A DNA stretch of 6,198 bases from CAIJZX01 sp043766165. Its GTDB lineage: Bacteria; Patescibacteriota; Patescibacteriia; SBBC01; CAIJZX01. Every line of letters begins with the position of its first letter. Position 1 is the first letter of the stretch. Below the pieces are notes generated by a model. That model was not told the origin of the DNA. It ran no database searches and was given only the letters and a program-made list of their open reading frames with translations. Shown here piece by piece: positions 5,139 to 6,198 of this stretch. The translations under genes and the position numbers were made by a program. The DNA lies in contig JAYUIJ010000008.1 in the NCBI GenBank assembly GCA_043766165.1, positions 1 through 6,198 on the forward strand, written 5' to 3'.

Positions 5139-5882
5139 TTATTTCGGTTTTTGTTCATGTGCCTTGGAAACACTTCTAACAAGGTCACGTACGGCTGTGA
5201 GCTCTCCCGTCTTTTTGGAGATCTGGATGTTATGATCTATGATTCTTTTTCCCAAATACTCTTTATACTCACTCAAAGAAATACCTGCTGTAACAAGAAC
5301 AGAATTTAGTGATGATAGCTGATCAATCGTTGAAGAAAACTCTGAGATCGCTTCCTCGAACTGCTGACTTCCCGATCTCTTTTTATATAGATGCTTTTCA
5401 AAAAACTCTCTTAGCTGAGTTTCATAATAGTCACAAGATGATTTTTCAAATGGTTTTAACTTTTCATAGGCGCTTGCTTGATGCCTTTCTGTTTCTTTGA
5501 TTTCTGCCCTTAAAGCAATAAGACTTTTTTTGACTTTATTGATCGTTCCAAAACTGAGTATATTGCCTATGAAGTCAGAGGTCGCAGCATAAAAAGCTAT
5601 GCTAAGATAAAAAGAAGCAAATAGCCAACCCACTGACCAGCCAAATAGCGCCTTTGCTACGAAGGTCACTAGGCACCAAAATGTTCCGAAAAAAATAATG
5701 TTCGAAAAAATAAACCAGCCAGAACTTTCCAGAGACTTCTTTTCCTTTTCGAGATTGCTAAGTCTAGCATTTAAAACAACAATGCTCTCTCTGAAATCTT
5801 TATATACAGAAAGATCTATTTTATATTTCTCTAGTGTTAATTCTTTGAGCTGAGTATCAGACATAGTAACTTTACTGTTCAC
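5139..5882 (-). CDS. Two-helix membrane protein with coiled-coil flanks; possible N-terminal half of a DUF3883 protein
   Basis: I do not recognise this 247-residue protein by name. It has a charged N-terminal helix with coiled-coil character (about 28-52), two hydrophobic segments (about 55-80 and 84-110) forming a membrane hairpin, then a long charged helical region to the end (112-247), including coiled-coil-like stretches near 115-135 and 205-235. Both ends are therefore likely cytoplasmic. The GTG at 5882 is the first possible start, since TAG directly precedes it. An ATG at 5864 (residue 7) is an alternative. Neither has a good Shine-Dalgarno sequence. Its TAA (5141-5139) is followed at once, in the same frame, by GTG and the DUF3883 sequence. 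This suggests either a coupled pair or one gene cut by nonsense codons: a membrane-anchored nuclease-like protein. The codons are more AT-rich than in uvrD. Confidence 0.75.
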   Translation of the reverse strand: MNSKVTMSDTQLKELTLEKYKIDLSVYKDFRESIVVLNARLSNLEKEKKSLESSGWFIFSNIIFFGTFWCLVTFVAKALFGWSVGWLFASFYLSIAFYAATSDFIGNILSFGTINKVKKSLIALRAEIKETERHQASAYEKLKPFEKSSCDYYETQLREFFEKHLYKKRSGSQQFEEAISEFSSTIDQLSSLNSVLVTAGISLSEYKEYLGKRIIDHNIQISKKTGELTAVRDLVRSVSKAHEQKPK

Positions 5883-5897
5883 CTATACTCTTAATGA

Positions 5898-5949
5898 TTG
5901 CTAGTAACCTGCACGGACGGTGTTGGCATTAGTTTACCAGGTATAGCAA
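5898..5949. repeat. Imperfect inverted repeat upstream of the membrane-protein gene
   Basis: TTGCTAGTAACCTG (5898-5911) and CAGGTATAGCAA (5938-5949) are inverted copies that differ by two extra bases (G and A) in the left arm, around a 26-base spacer. The repeat lies just upstream of the GTG at 5882, so it could be an operator or the edge of an inserted segment. The function is unknown. Confidence 0.5.
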
Positions 5950-6072
5950 GTAATTGGCTAATCTTAGAGACCGAAGAATACCCGAACTTATCCACACTTG
6001 AACTCTTGACTTCGGTTTTTATTCGGTATACGATGAAAGAGAAGCAAGGTCTGCACTAGCCGGGCCGTTCAA

Positions 6073-6087
6073 TCGAGCTGAGCTCGA
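6073..6087. repeat. Short palindrome TCGAGC-TGA-GCTCGA
   Basis: Six-base arms are exact reverse complements around a TGA triloop, the same centre as in the large palindrome at 2348-2382. It sits at the start of the GC-rich right end and may be part of a dispersed repeat. A single copy cannot prove this. Confidence 0.45.
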
Positions 6088-6107
6088 CAAACATACGTTC
6101 ATCGATT

Positions 6108-6198
6108 CGGTGGGGTCAGGGATGAGTTCGGCTCCCCTCACCCCCACCGTGTCCGGTGACCTCCCTCACCTCCCTCTGTCCTTCGGACATCTCCCTCC
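6108..6198. repeat. C-rich hairpin-forming segment, probable dispersed repeat
   Basis: CGGTGGGG (6108-6115) pairs with CCCCACCG (6142-6149). A competing stem CACCG/CGGTG uses 6145-6149 and 6154-6158. TGTCC/GGACA (6177-6181 and 6185-6189) forms a third hairpin with a TTC loop. Between and after these, the motif TCCCTC recurs three times. The opposite strand is a run of GGG and GG tracts. Composition differs sharply from the AT-rich left part of this intergenic region. There is no coding evidence, and the element runs to the window edge, so its true end is not seen. Confidence 0.5.

Larger units (their letters stand above)
5883..6198. other. Intergenic region without a convincing gene
   Basis: I find no supported coding sequence here. 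The left part is AT-rich and holds an imperfect inverted repeat, a lone DnaA-box match TTATCCACA (5988-5996) and a widely spaced inverted repeat ACCGAAG/CTTCGGT (5970-5976 and 6010-6016) followed by TTTT, whose 33-base loop is too large for a confident terminator. A weak plus-strand promoter-like pair, TTGACT (6006-6011) and TACGAT (6029-6034) with a 17 bp spacer, leads only into a tiny frame. The right part is GC-rich and repeat-like. Confidence 0.6.

Noticed and set aside
5988..5996. Replication origin
   Set aside because: A single DnaA-box match without further boxes, a clear unwinding region or dnaA/dnaN nearby is not enough.
6019..6102. 27-codon minus-strand frame in the right intergenic region
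   Set aside because: It has no ribosome binding site or recognisable peptide, and it runs through the short palindrome.

Overview
The window looks like part of the chromosome of an uncultivated, small-genome bacterium. A member of the Patescibacteria (Candidate Phyla Radiation) is my best guess. The reasons are tight gene packing, a minimal SPOUT methyltransferase, few Shine-Dalgarno sites, -10 boxes sitting almost on start codons, and an ATGA overlap between two genes. This placement is inference. The genetic code appears standard: TGA ends the SPOUT methyltransferase gene, and TAA ends the helicase, Nudix and glycosyltransferase genes.

Layout from left to right. A GT2-family glycosyltransferase with a C-terminal membrane anchor (158-1015, minus) faces away from a small 90-residue helical protein of unknown function (1140-1412, plus). 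Between them are overlapping divergent promoters whose -35 boxes share one GTTGACAAC dyad. The small gene ends in a good intrinsic terminator. Next comes a minus-strand cluster, read right to left: a UvrD/PcrA-type helicase (2394-4529), a SpoU/TrmH-type RNA methyltransferase (1865-2323, GTG start) and a NUDT15-like Nudix hydrolase (1461-1868), the last two overlapping by 4 bp. A perfect GC-rich palindrome (2348-2382) separates helicase and methyltransferase. The cluster reads as housekeeping: DNA repair or replication, RNA modification and nucleotide-pool sanitation.

Upstream of the helicase is an AT-richer accessory block, also on the minus strand. It holds a two-helix membrane protein with coiled-coil-like flanks (5139-5882) followed, in the same reading frame, by a DUF3883 domain with PD-(D/E)XK-like nuclease residues (4686-5138). 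An internal TAA at 5021-5019 breaks the DUF3883 frame. Because the TAA ending the membrane protein is in the same frame, and the next codon is GTG, the two parts may once have been a single membrane-anchored nuclease-like protein of about 398 codons. Between this block and uvrD lies a decayed second copy of the uvrD 5' end (4539-4625). Eleven of its first twelve codons encode the same residues as uvrD, with mostly synonymous differences, which suggests recombination or allele replacement at this boundary.

The right end (5883-6198) has no convincing gene. It contains an imperfect inverted repeat, a lone DnaA-box match, a short palindrome and a C-rich, hairpin-forming segment that looks like a dispersed repeat. 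The points most worth following are the broken or split membrane-DUF3883 locus and the duplicated uvrD start.
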